Position numbers and translations under genes: made by a program
Shown here: one piece after another, positions 51,306 through 62,946 of the stretch
Position numbering within the stretch: position 1 is the first letter of the stretch
Layout: every line of letters begins with the position of its first letter
DNA from: Lepisosteus oculatus
Lineage: Eukaryota; Chordata; Actinopteri; Semionotiformes; Lepisosteidae
Length of the DNA: 64,000 nucleotides
Assembly (NCBI RefSeq): GCF_040954835.1
Contig: NC_090716.1
Coordinates: forward strand, 11,407,275-11,471,274
Direction of reading: 5' to 3'
The notes under the pieces: model-generated
Databases searched by the model: none
Told to the model about the DNA's origin: nothing
The model's input: only the letters and a program-made list of their open reading frames with translations

Positions 51306-54300
51306 CTGCAACGACACAGGCCACAGCTCCTTACTGAAGGGAAACAAACTCACCATCACTCATCTTGGTTCTGTGCTGACAGAGGGGAGGACAGGCTGAT
51401 TGGCACAGGAGAGCTTTCTTTACAAGTGTAAATCTTAGCACATTGTGTTTTACAAAGATAGTCTGAATACCTCTATGCTATTTTTTGTACATTTCCTTGC
51501 AATTAATCTCATTATTAAGTGCTCTAAGTTGTCATATCTGAAAGACATTGTATGAAGTCAATTCTGGGTGATTTAATACTTTTTTCATCTGATGCCAAAG
51601 CACTGACATTGTCAACATTTTTCAGAGATGTCAGATAAATTACATGCAGAATATCATTCAGGCTAGTACTGTACAGAGCTATAGTTGCAGTGCAGCTATA
51701 GTTATAGCATTAATAGGGCATTATCAATTAAAAAGCCTTACAAATATTAAATGAACTGCAGCAAAAACAGATTACAGTGGGACTTGAGCTTTCTCTAATT
51801 CAATTTTTTTAAGTGCAAGTTGTATTATTTTCAGTTTTATATATAGTTAAGTAAATGGGTGGAATATAACTATGATTGAACTTATTCCATAAATAACTAT
51901 GGTCATTTGTTTTGTGTATGTAAACATATGCGTTTAAGTATCTGCTGTGAAGAACTTTTATGCCCTGTTGAGGAATAAACAGGTAATTCATTATATAAAA
52001 ACTGAAAGGTAAATAAAAATAAATGACCATTAAAACAGTGAAACAAAGGTTTGCTAAATTTTAAGTGATAATAAAATTAATTGCACATTTTAATTTTAAA
52101 AAGAATGAGGTCAAAGGCTAGTTAAGCTAGATGTCTGTGAATGTATTCACTCAAGTACTTTTATCACTGCACAGTTAACAATGGGTCAAGTGAGGGAAGA
52201 TACTGAATATTGAAAACAAAATGAATGTCAAAATAAGGAAAACCATTGGTTCAAAAAGTTGTCTGTAGTTGTTAACTTGATCTATTTGTAATTGTTTTTT
52301 TTTTAAATGACAGTCTTCTTGTTATAAAAGACAACTTGAAACAAAGGCAAGAAAAAGCATAAAGCATAAGAGACTGGGGTCACACTGACTTGAACAACTC
52401 CTTTGCACATGGCAGAAAATCTTTTTTTTTAACTAAGGGTAAAATCAGTTTGTTTAAAAAAGCATGGAATATTAAGTATGTATTTTTCTATCCATCACAT
52501 GCTGTGGAACCTTCTGACACCCTTTTATCTTCAAAAGCAAAGAAACTTCTGCAAGCCAAGGGAAACAAAACAAACTGCTAGTCTCAAAAAGCAAATGTCA
52601 GAGCAAGACCCAACCACAAGAGGGGAGTGTTGGTCAACGCGTCCAACCAATTGGCAAAGCAGATGAAGTCTAGTGAATGTGAAGGCCAGAGCCTGCAGTG
52701 TCTTATACTCACGTCAAGTATCTAATCTATGAAAATAGCTGTTAACTATAAATGTAGATAACATACATTTTAACATGTGTTTAATTATATCTTGAAATTT
52801 AAAAAGCTTACAGGAATGCGTTTCCTTTTGCAGTAAGTCTGCAGTTATCTGGTTGCAGTTTGTAGAAGCAGATAATTGTCAGTTTGAGTCCCAATGAGAA
52901 TAATGTTTAAAATAAGCAAAAGGGGCCAAAGCTATCCTCTCTTTTAGAGCTTTTTGCATTCATTCAAACAAACATTTATAGAATATCAGGAATCATGGTG
53001 TATTAGTTGTGACTAAGGTATCCCTGCTGGTGCTGAGGTAACTGTGTTTTTTTCCACACCTACCTAAAAACTGCACCCCGAAATAGCAGGCCTCTGTCAA
53101 CAGCGTCCACTGAATAATCGCCTTCTCGGCTGTGTACAGCCCATTCCACATGATTAGTGAGATACCTGTGGAGAGCAGAAGACACACAGGGTCACGTGAG
53201 CCTTAGGGGAATCAAGCAGACAGAGCTGAGCAGAGCACAAATGAGTTGCAAAAATCAGGAATTGTTTGCGCTGGCAAATACATGTAGAATTACCCTTTCC
53301 CATTAAAATTAATTAAAAGATCACAGGGTACAGTATTTAGCGGTGTGCTTCATACCACAGTATCAGTCAGGATTCAATTACAGTTCAGGCCTACATAAAC
53401 TGTGAAATGGTAGAAGTGGTTATTATGGGAGATTTTAATTTTCCTCACAAATACTTGGGAAACCCAATCAGGGATGTCAGAAGGTACAGTATATCTGAAA
53501 TGGTTGACCTGACTAACAGCTACTTTCTTACTCAGTGTGTCAGTACCTTCAACAGGTAAAGATAGAAAAGACTACAAGATAGAATGAGGAATAATATTTG
53601 AGAAAAATGAAAGAATGCAATATAAAAGTGTAGAATTTCAGGAATACAGACTATGAATGAAAGAATTGAATCAGTTGAGATTAGAAAGCCACAGCTTAAA
53701 AACGTTTCCTTGAAGCACAGAACAACTTTATCCCAAAAGTAAGCCACATACAAAAATAGAAAACATCCATGCAAATGCTTTGATATTGGATATAGAATAC
53801 ATTAAGAAAAACTAAATTGTATGTTTAAAAACAACAACATTCGTTTAAAAAAAAGTGCGTAATCAACTGCAACACAGTTCACAGCACAAGATCAAAAATA
53901 TATTGGAAAGATCAAGACAGAGACAAAAGAAATTAATGGAAGCTAAATAAAATTTTACAAAAGTAAATTATCACTTGCAAATGCAAAATATTCACAATGT
54001 TATAAATAATAACCCTGCTATAAAATAGATTTTCTTCATAATTCACCATTTTCATGAGGAAAATCTTTTTTTTAAAGCAGGGGCACTGACATACTTAAGT
54101 ACATTCATTGTACTGATCATATGTTCAGTATAATGTTGATGATTAACCCACATTCACGTTAATAACCAGCAGGAAGTCTACTGTGAAGAATGTTTGGCCG
54201 CTGCTGGAAGCGATTCAAGCTGCACATTTGCAACACTTTTTGCATCAGGTTGCCAGTGCAGTCTTGTGGGATTCTGTCCCGTTCCTCAAATGTGTACGAT

Positions 54301-57300
54301 GAACCAGTAAAACACTGTTTAGAATCTCGGTTAGAAGTTAAGTTAACATGTCATAAAAAAGACTGATGTCTGATATGTGAAATCGAGTGGGATCCCAGGT
54401 TTAAAAGAGCAAGGGGTATGTGGTTTACACAAAATCTGGAACATCACGTTGTTGATGATGACGTCCTGGTCATCCAGAAGGAGCTGGATGTTACCTTTGA
54501 ATCGTAAACCTACTATCAAACATGCCATGTGGGCCAAAGCAAAAGGCCACTTAATCTCTGCAATCTGTTGCTGAGAAACCTCGAAGAAAGACCATCATGG
54601 CTGCTGTCAGGGGTGGAACATGCAGACCAACAGAGGGGCAAGAACCGTAGAGGCAGCAGAGCAGTAGCAAGAGACGTCACAAGGTAAGGTTTTCAAGTGC
54701 GTTAATGTTACTAATTTTACCATTGATTGATCTCAGCAGGTGGATCAAGACTTAAAAACAAAGCAAAAAAAAAGTTTTTCAAAAGACACAAAGGTCACAC
54801 ATCTGGTCCACAAAAGCAGAAAGATGTAATGTGTATGTACTACCGTCTACTGACATCAGTCTCTCCAGACAACCAAACTGTGCTTTGATCTTCTGCTGTG
54901 TGTCTGACCATGTCCTGCTGTATTATGCCCATAATATCCAGATGAAGTTGCAAAGACTAAGGGAAATGTTGGTTAAGAGAAACCTCTAGTACTTTTTTAG
55001 CATTGAGAAAAAATGGAGGAATTCACTTTCTTTTCAGAAACCAGGTTTCTAACACAGTTCCTGTCATGTATCCTGCAACACGTGGCCATCCCTTCCCAGG
55101 TTCTAGCTTCTATGCAGGCTCTTCCATGTTACAGGATGAGTTTTTGATGAGTCCTCAGCAGTCCAGATGGGAAGGTGGGCAAGATGATTTCTGAAGCACG
55201 CGCTTTTCTGGCACAATGTGTTAACGTGTTTGCAGGCTTCAGGAGCTTCTGGGGAAGCGGCATCACTTGATACAGAATCCTTCCTCCTAGCAGGTACCAT
55301 CTGTGTGGTGGATTATCACAAATCTCTACCTGTGCTCACCATCTGGTTTGCAATTGATTAAAAAAGGGGCTCATGTTACAAAGCCTGATGGGAATCTGAA
55401 TCGTCCAGCTCAGCACTACGGGAGGTCCCAGAAACAGGAAAGAGAGAACAGGCATGTAAACACTATGGGCTACTGTAATCCAGCACGCATGATCTAAGTC
55501 TGTAGGAGACAGATGGCTGGACACATTGTACCTCACAGGTAGTACTACAATCCACACAAAATAACCATGTCATGTAAAAAAAAACATGTGTAGGAGACCG
55601 TATTATTATAGTATGATATGAAATTATTTAGAAATTATATGAGCCTTTTTCACAAAGAATTTTGAAGATTTCATTTTATATGTTATATAAAATGTTTATA
55701 TGTTTATATGTTAACATTTTATATGTTAACCTATTTTTTATTTGTATCTGTATCTTATTTTTAATTACAGCACATACCCACCCAATCTGTCAATTTAAGA
55801 CTAATCTTTTCAATAACTGCATTGGGAGAATGACAGATGAAAGAGATTCAACAGGCTCTCCTTCCAGCACTATTTTGTTTTGTGGCCTGTTGCAAGTTCC
55901 ACAGCGGCTGACGGGTGAGTTTGCGTCTCACAGTGACATAACTGTCAGCTCTGTAAGCACCTGTAAGTGCTTACAGGAGTTACTTTATTGCTGAAAATCA
56001 AGGACAACTAATTTCAGCCTCCATTTGGAGATTCCTGGCCAATGTCAGCTAGTGACATGAGGCTGGAACACAGAATAAGTTCAAGCTGGAAAGCATATCA
56101 ACAATATAAAAGCTTTCAGAAATACGACTGATAGCAAGTCTCAGAATGTGACGTGTCTTAAATCTTTTTCCATCCTAGTTTGCACTTTGAAAACTCACAG
56201 AACTAACAGCATTTATATCTAATTTATAAAATTAAAAGCACCAATGGTAAACATCAGATATCTGCATGAAAATGGAAAAGGTGTCAACACTTGACATCCC
56301 AGAAAAGCTTTAGATGAATGTGACAGATGTTTAGATGCTTAGATAGATGTTAGCCTGGTCAAAGTGGTGACCTAGCTAGTTTTTCAAGAGTAGTCAATTA
56401 CAGGTCAAGAGTAACTGCCTTATAATGAATCTCATGATAAAAATGGGTTTGAACTAAAGCATCAAGAGCCTATTGACTATTTCATTAAAAACTGAAATAT
56501 AAAAAAATATTTCATAACAAGCATTTCAATTTGCCTAAATTGCAGTTCAAATATGAGTCCCTCCTTTCCTCCTTCATAAAAAGTCATGACAGAGTTTCTA
56601 AAGCAATGTTTCTTTCACCAGAGGCCTTCCGAAATAACATTTCTAGTTTAATTCAATGCAAGCTTTATTGTCCCATTGGGGAAATTTGTTTTACAGCACA
56701 CTCCCAACACAACAACACAATGACAGACAACATTTTTAAGTCAGTAAAACCGCATTACATTAAGATAAAGGAGAAGATCGTTACTGTAAAATACACTGTT
56801 TGAAAAGAGATATTGCAGTGAGAATGAAAGATTTCCTGTGTCTATAAGTATTCCACCTGGGGGCACAGAGGCGTGCCCCAGACAGGAGAAGTATGAATTT
56901 GCAGTGGAGGGGGTGAAAGACACAATCCGTAATACACATTTACTCAATAAATTTGTCTTCACAATAACAACGTAATACAAGCACAAGCCTAGAGGAACAC
57001 ATTACATCAATTCACTTACCTTTAACACCTTTCCATTGTAAATGGAAACTCTACCAACAATGAGAAAGACATAGAAAATAACTTTGAAAAAAGCCCTTAC
57101 TGAGAAGTGCACCTCCGTACAGTCTAATTGACATCTTTGTGCCAGACAGCTCCTCGTCAAACACCGCATCATACAGCTGGTTGGGGAATGTGAGAGCCTG
57201 CACAGGTGGACAAAAAAGAGCCTGTCAGGGATCTCTGATTCACAGAAACTGCCAATCTGCTTCTACAGAAAGCATCTCCTGGCAATCACCATCATGAATC

Positions 57301-59628
57301 CTGACAGAAACAGCTCTTAATCACTGTTATTGAGCGATGCAGAATAATCTGGATTACTTATAAGAATAATGCTGTTGCTGAAAAACATATTTTGTTCATC
57401 CTGTGCTCCCACAAACCTAATCGTTCAAATTTCCCTCCTTGCGCCACATTAAACGTAGAAGCAGGAATGTTTTCCATGTTCCTCAGAAACCCAACAGCGA
57501 TTTTCAATTTAGTCTCACAACTAATTTGGGATAGATGGTGATCATTCAGTGTTCTTTTTTTAAGATTCAATCCACTTTTCATCCACATAAACCCCCCAGG
57601 CCGCCCATTTCTTGTAAACAATGTTGTAACTATATCTGGTTATTCCTCTCCTAAAATGTGAAACAGTAGAGTTTTGTTAAATTCTGTTTTGATGGTGCAT
57701 ACTATAGAAGAGAACTATATAAACTAAGATCTGACTAGTTGATTCCTTAGCTCCTTAGTTTCTGCAGCACTAAAGGTCTAAAATCAAATCCAGATTATTG
57801 TCTATCACCATCCTATAGAAGAGCGTAATCCATTTTCATACTGTCTTAAGATGACTCATCAAAGTCAATTTAGAGCAGCCAATTAAGTCTCACATATAAC
57901 TAGCAACCTTGCTACAGTATACGTCCCTCTCTTAACTTCACACTATATTTCCTACCCAGTTTAGACCCAGACGCTAAAGACTATCGAACAACTTGCAAGT
58001 CAAGAGTGAGAAAAGCTCTAGAACAGAGAAATTCAGTCTTCTCCTCTGCACATTGCAAGAAAGGAGTGATCGGGGAAAAATGTTCGACAGAAATGCAGAG
58101 CAGTGCCAGTTTAGCATATCTGTTTACACTAACTGCACCTTGTAAGAGAAAAAAGATTAACAAAATCACAGTAGCATTTGATGTCTTTAAAGTGTTTCAG
58201 TAACCATTTCTGAATGATTCTAAAGATTAGATTATGATTTAGGGTGGCTTAAATTTGGAGAGAAAATATTTAACTATATACATATATAACAATCGTTAAC
58301 TAATAAAATATGTTAAGTATTTAAAAATAAGACTTTTTTCAGTTGTAAACCATCATAAAACCTTTTAAAACTTTTCTATTTTTTAAAGTAAGCTTTTCTC
58401 ATAAGTGTAATGAAAAATGACTGCTTATATCCAATGAAGTGCTCAAAGTTGTATTCTCGATTTCCTGTATCAATGAATTCATACTGTTATTAATATACTG
58501 TATATACAGTAATAAGAAAAGAGTGTAATATAATTGATTATTTTGGTACTTCATCTGTCAGAGAGCTATCAGCTCAGATAGTAGTTCTCAAAGAATGGAG
58601 ACTCCCTGAAAGAAGAGTCCTTCTGTGGTCCTTCCAGACAATTGCATTGGCAGCTCAGCTCATATTTGCAGTTGCTTGTGTGTCAAAGCTGTTAACCTAA
58701 TGAGACAGCGGGGGAGTGAGCTATGATTATTCTGGACGCACTGCAATCCCACACTGGCTAATTAGATTGGTATGTGTCTGAGTGCCTGCTCCTCATTGTA
58801 TGCTAAACTTTTCACTACAATATGAATTTCCCATTTTAACAAAACATCTAATAGGTCAGGCATTTTGGGCTGCCAAATTAAGAACTATGTTTTCCAGTAC
58901 TAGGAACCTATTGCTCTGGGTTTCAGCCAACAGGGGTCAATGTAGAGTTACAAGAAAGAAATATATCCATATTATTTAGGTAACTTACCATTAAAGCCAC
59001 AGCTGTGAACAATACTGCTGAAACAAGCAGCCAAACCCTGTAATAAAAAACAATACCACACAACCAAGTTCAATTGGAAAGGCTGTACATTCTCTGTTCA
59101 AAACTCCTAGACACATTTTAGGTGACCTCAAGACTACCAGAGACATGAACCAACAGGAAAACTGACCGGATCTCCCAGATTTATCTTTACTGTTTAATCA
59201 ATATTGAAATGCTATATGACTTTTCATTAGAAATAAAACCTTCACTTGACAAAATTTTCCTAAAATAGCCATCAGTAGAGCCTATGCCATGTTCTGTAGT
59301 GTCAAGCAAACTGAGAAAGAAAGACTTCCACTGGATGAGATACTATTTCTAGTCCACCATGGGTTAACCCTTCCAGTAATGAAGGCAGTCGTTCATACAC
59401 CCTGGCAAGACATGAGGTTTGAGCCTACAGCTCTAGACCCAGGATCTATGGTACAGAAAAGCACATGGAACAAATGAAGAAAGTAAGCAACACAGGAATC
59501 AAGGTCTTCAGTGTTAATATCTCGATGTTTCAAATGTGCAACTGTCTGAAAGCAAATGGATTCTCTCACCTGAGACCCAAAGGTTCACGAACTGCAAATT
59601 TTATTTCATTTCCCAGGACTTGACTGAT
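51172..59628 (-). CDS. tp53i11: TP53I11 (p53-inducible protein 11), partial: last five coding exons
   Basis: Join in transcript order: 59628-59570, 59037-58989, 57197-57101, 53165-53064, 51305-51172; 441 nt with stop, 146 residues. Human TP53I11 has 189 residues, and the missing 43 correspond to its N-terminal exon, which is not in the window and should lie beyond 64000. The protein is a predicted multi-pass membrane protein induced by p53, with no known enzymatic motif. Diagnostic stretches: [76 protein letters not shown] and [18 protein letters not shown], all closely like the human protein as I know it. Phases match at each border (2, 0, 1, 1). The gene lies on the same strand as cd82, about 10 kb upstream of it. 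Confidence 0.96.
51306..53063 (-). other. tp53i11: tp53i11 last intron
   Basis: 1758 bp, donor GTAGGT. AT-rich with no repeat family recognised. Confidence 0.75.
53064..53165 (-). CDS. tp53i11: tp53i11 penultimate coding exon
   Basis: 102 bp. It encodes [19 protein letters not shown] and [14 protein letters not shown], the most conserved part of the family (human ISLIMWNALYTAEKVIIRW). Acceptor CCACAG, donor TTA G|GTAGGT. Confidence 0.97.
53401..53565 (+). repeat. LINE endonuclease-domain fragment
   Basis: Frame starting at 53413 reads [18 protein letters not shown] and later [25 protein letters not shown] is the core of the apurinic endonuclease domain of CR1/L2-type non-LTR retrotransposons, and FLTQ.V follows at the expected distance. 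It is an isolated piece, antisense to tp53i11, ending in a stop. Confidence 0.75.
54180..54300 (-). pseudogene. Possible Tc1/mariner-like transposase C-terminal remnant
   Basis: The minus strand reads [20 protein letters not shown] and then CSLNRFQQ. This resembles the end of Tc1-like transposases (EEWDRIPQ...LI.SM.RR). No catalytic part or terminal repeat was found, so only a fossil piece is claimed. Confidence 0.35.
56640..56925 (+). repeat. Dispersed fish repeat fragment (TTTATTGTCCC type)
   Basis: Contains CTTTATTGTCCCATTGGGGA and, 165 bp later, GAAAGATTTCCTGTGTCTAT, then CCACCTGGGGGCACAGAGGC and GCAGTGGAGGGGGTGA. These segments recur together in many fish genomes as an interspersed element; the class is not certain from this copy. 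Confidence 0.45.
57101..57197 (-). CDS. tp53i11: tp53i11 middle coding exon
   Basis: 97 bp. It encodes [19 protein letters not shown] and [13 protein letters not shown]. The codon AGT for serine is split across the donor (A|GTAAGG). Acceptor TGTGCAG. Human equivalent begins [15 protein letters not shown]. Confidence 0.97.
57198..58988 (-). other. tp53i11: tp53i11 intron
   Basis: 1791 bp, donor GTAAGT. Contains a perfect 16 bp palindrome TACTGTATATACAGTA at 58496-58511. No transposon recognised. Confidence 0.75.
58989..59037 (-). CDS. tp53i11: tp53i11 short coding exon (membrane helix)
   Basis: 49 bp. It completes an arginine codon and encodes [16 protein letters not shown], a hydrophobic helix (human VWQFVSAVLFSGIAIM). 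Acceptor ATTACAG, donor ATG|GTAAGT. Confidence 0.95.
59038..59569 (-). other. tp53i11: tp53i11 intron
   Basis: 532 bp, donor GTGAGA, acceptor ATTACAG. No repeat recognised. Confidence 0.8.
59570..59628 (-). CDS. tp53i11: tp53i11 second coding exon (first one in window)
   Basis: 59 bp. It encodes [19 protein letters not shown] and two bases of the next arginine, essentially identical to the human stretch. Acceptor CCTGTTTGTTTTGCAG, directly preceded by a 51 bp AAT microsatellite. Donor AG|GTGAGA. Confidence 0.97.
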
Positions 59629-59643
59629 CTGCAAAACAAACAG

Positions 59644-59644
<1 letters not shown>

Positions 59645-59695
<51 letters not shown>
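59645..59695 (+). repeat. (AAT)17 microsatellite beside a tp53i11 splice acceptor
   Basis: A pure run of 17 AAT units. On the sense (minus) strand it reads (ATT)17 and ends 14 nt before the acceptor AG at 59630-59629. Confidence 0.95.
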
Positions 59696-59696
<1 letters not shown>

Positions 59697-61264
59697 CATT
59701 TTCCCCAATTAGAAGTAAGCACTTTCTTCTTCTGCATCCAAGACTGCAGCTTTCAATATCTCTCAGTGCAGGGCTTATAACTGAGAAAAAGAAGCACGTA
59801 ACTATAAAAGAGATTTTAATTTTGGGACATTAACTTATTCATGCATCACGATTAACATTTATGCAGTCATTAAATTAACAAGGTCTTCCATCAGAGAGCT
59901 TTGTTAATAGGAAACTATTTTTAGCAAGCCAATTTTATTTTGTAGCACATTGTCTTGATACAGTGCTGTACAGTACATCAAAGAGACACAACAGCCAGTC
60001 ACTTGTGATTCTACCTATATACGTAATAGTGAATTTATCTTAATCTTAGCACACTGTTGATACATTGAAACTGATGTTGATGCTATTATATATTTAAGGT
60101 AGTTCATATTCTAATCAGAACAGCATAACATCCAGCTATAGTGCTTTCCACAGTATTGGCTCAGTGAACTTAAAATTGCTATTTTTGCTGTATAGTCAAA
60201 TAATTTGGATTTGAGATAAAAAGGGGAATATGAGGCAAAAGTAAAGAATGTCACATTTAATTCTGCATATTTCTGTATTTACAAGTTGTACTGTTATATA
60301 CATATTACATATATATATATAATAATAGCACTTTTGGTGTTAAATTCCCACATTTAAATAATTTACGAATGGCATCAATGAGAAAATTGACTGCATCTTC
60401 TAAGGTTTGGTGCAAAAGCCAACCATCTCTGCTCCAGAAATCTGTTATGACATGTATCAGTATTCTAGAGAACACAACATGTTTGTTAAAACTGAATGAA
60501 ACTGTCAACTCTTGCCTCTAGAGTTACAGATCTCATGACATGGCATTGAAACACACTAATGATGAGGTATACATTTTAGACTTATTTTCCAGGTTTGAGA
60601 ACACCGTTTTATTTCTATTGTTCATTCAACATTGACTTCATGACCTAATGATAGACAATAGACCATGCCTGATCTATGTTGTTTCTGCATATAATGCATT
60701 ATGCCAACAAATTCCATTTGAAATAAATAAACTCAGGCTTGTTAAGTTGTTCAGAGCCTCTGCAACTTCACTTTGTTTTTCTCATTACAAGGTAGACTAA
60801 GTGTGTGCTGCATGCTCTCGTGTGTTTAACTGTTAAATTCTTTACGACACCAACAGGCATCAGTGTGTGAGGAAGGGAGACTAATAGTAACATATACAGA
60901 TAGCACACATTTTAGCAAAAAGGTCACATATTTCATCATGACTGTTACTCCAAACCTGTCATAATCCTAAGAGAAATCACCACAGTATCAAAGGAGATAC
61001 ACAAGGATTCCAGTTCCAAATAAACAAAGGAATCACTGTCCCCAAAAGCCTAGAAGGTCTAAGAAAAAATTAAATTTAGTGTTAAAGTTTCTGGAGTGCT
61101 TGAAAATTTGCCTCAGGGGATAAATGCATCTGTTATTCAGAAAATCCATTGGATCAGAATAGTAAAGCACTGCACAGCTGACAGTGTTTGAGAACAGGGA
61201 AGAGAACTGTGTCTTGTGACAGGCAGGGATATTTCTGAAGAGAATGTGTTTGGGATCGCCACTG
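59696..61264 (-). other. tp53i11: tp53i11 upstream intron, unlabelled part
   Basis: AT-rich intron sequence. Contains a short (AT)n run near 60308-60320. I searched the minus strand for the conserved N-terminal exon and did not find it here. Confidence 0.6.
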
Positions 61265-61560
61265 CTAAGAACCTAAGAAAGGTTACAAATGAGAGGTGGT
61301 CAGAGCAGGTTATGCAAACATCCCATCCAATTATTTCTTGATTGAAATTGGGATACTGGCTTCAACAATATGGCTGGGCAGCTTGTTCTACACTCCCAAA
61401 GTCCTTTGGGTAAAAAATAACCTCCAGTTCCTGGTTTTAAATGCACTTCAACATGGTTTTCAGCAGTGCTCTCTGGTTACTGTTTCTTTTGACCAACACC
61501 CACTGCACAGAGAATGGCAGAGTTTCCACACTCAAACAACAGATGTCTTTCCTTGGGTTA
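61265..61560 (-). repeat. CR1-like LINE 3' fragment (copy 4)
   Basis: The minus strand carries family landmarks: GAGGTTATTTTTTACCCAAA, TAGAACAAGCTGCCCAGCCA, TATTGTTGAAGCC, TCAAGAAATAATTGGATGGG and the tail CTCATTTGTAACCTTTCTTA. It is sense to tp53i11, unlike copies 5 and 6. Confidence 0.65.
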
Positions 61561-61649
61561 GTGAGACATATTACTGAAAGGGTTAGAGCAGAAAATTGTG
61601 TTAGCTTGCTGAATATTAAGGGAAAATCTGGGGTTTAAAGAGGCGTGTG

Positions 61650-62095
61650 AAAGGAATTATACCCCTGCGTATAACCGGGATCTCAGCCGCCTGGGCTGGG
61701 GGAGTTCTCCTTTAGCTCAGCCGGCAAGTTCCCTGTTGCGTGACGCCGGAGACCCGGGTTCGAGCCCAGGCAGTGAGGGGCGAACTGGCAGGGCAGGAGT
61801 GGCAAGGGCGGGAACCCCCAGAACCATCATACGTGTAAGCAGTGGCCTGAACACAGTTAGAGTTCAAATGTCAGAGTGCCAGTCTAGTGGAAAGCCCTGC
61901 CTCCATTAGACCCCATTAGCCCAGTAAATGGGATGACTGGTCGGTGGACTGATGCCCGAGATTGATAAGTAATTGGTCTAATTGAGATCCCGTTTGCACG
62001 GGGCTGGCGGAAGGCTGAATCCCTTATGAATGTGCTGGTCACCCCTGGCAACGGCAGGACCGGATCCGCTCCCAGCCTGGGTGTGACAGAGAGCA
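61650..62095 (+). repeat. GC-rich block with tRNA-like Pol III promoter (SINE-like)
   Basis: About 450 bp, much richer in GC and CpG than its flanks. A-box TAGCTCAGCCGG (61713-61724) and B-box GGTTCGAGCC (61757-61766) start 44 nt apart, the spacing of a real tRNA with a short variable arm. The T arm nearly pairs (CCGGG/CCAGG) but the acceptor and anticodon stems do not, so this is a tRNA-derived sequence rather than a working tRNA gene. The downstream part is unidentified. Confidence 0.6.
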
Positions 62096-62689
62096 TCTCT
62101 TTAGATTTTCCAAAAGACTTTGATTATTTTCCACACACAAAAAATAATCATTCTCAACTTGCAGGTGGTAGGCATTCAGGGACATGGATATTCTGAACTG
62201 GTTAAAGAATAGAAAAAAGCAAAAATGAGGGGTGAATGTTCATATTGGGGTTACAAGTGGAATACAGTACCACTGTGATCTGTTTGAGAACCGCTGCCTT
62301 TCCTAACGCGACACAAATTGGAAGATGAAATACCAAAAGAGGAGCATTAACAAACATTGTAGGGCCTGCAAAGGAAATTTAAAAAGGTTTAGATTCAGCA
62401 CTGGGCATACAGATGGCAGATGGTATTTTATGTACGCAGTGCAGTGTGTTGCATCCTGGTAGCAAAAACAAACTATAAATACAGTATATGGTGGAAAACA
62501 CCAAGCTTCAAGAAGCTGCTCATGAAATAAGGTGTCTATCTACATTCTTTTCATTTTCTAGATAATGTGAAGAAGGAAAACACTAACAATGTTAGGATAT
62601 ATAGTTAACAGTGTAAATTGTAAATCAAGATGTTCTATATAAATTGTACAAAGCAAATGTAATAGCTCATTAGATTGTTTACCATTCTG

Positions 62690-62910
62690 GTCACCATGGT
62701 ACAAAACTTTATGTTGGTGATCTGGAAGCAGTCCAGATAAGAGCAACCAGTTATATTCTTTGGGTTGAGAGGCTAGAAAATTCTATTTAGTGTTGAATGT
62801 ATAACACAAAAAAAGGACATGATTCAAGCATATGCTATCTTCAAAGCATTCACAAAGTGAAAACCCATGGATTTCTTCAAGAACAGAAAAACAGCACTGC
62901 AGGCAGTTCT
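62690..62910 (+). repeat. CR1-like LINE reverse-transcriptase fragment (copy 5)
   Basis: Contains the part of the family just upstream of the usual 3' fragments: GTCACCATGGTACAAAA, GAAGCAGTCCAGATAAGAGC, GGACATGATTCAAGCATATG, and CATGGATTTCTTCAAGAACA. It corresponds to LE.VQ.RATR and GDMIQ..KI in the protein. It is followed after 680 bp by the 3' continuation (copy 6). Confidence 0.6.
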
Positions 62911-62946
62911 CTCCTGATTGAGATATAAAAATCCAAAAATAATGTT

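Larger units (their letters stand above)
53166..57100 (-). other. tp53i11: tp53i11 intron with several repeat fragments
   Basis: 3935 bp. Holds a LINE endonuclease fragment (53401-53565), a possible Tc1-like transposase remnant (54180-54300) and a dispersed repeat (56640-56925). The segment 54340-55550 contains several medium frames but no family I can name. An AT-rich stretch at 55675-55740 is made of imperfect TTTATATGTTA repeats. Confidence 0.65.

Noticed and set aside
54343..54537. 64-codon minus-strand frame next to the Tc1-like remnant, considered as more transposase
   Set aside because: No DDE motif or other transposase signature visible; not connected to the C-terminal remnant in frame.
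61296..61638. Two plus-strand frames of 93 and 65 codons
   Set aside because: They read the reverse strand of a CR1-like LINE remnant.
61704..61780. Functional tRNA gene
   Set aside because: A and B boxes are good, but acceptor and anticodon stems do not pair and position 33 is not a clear T; treated as tRNA-derived repeat.
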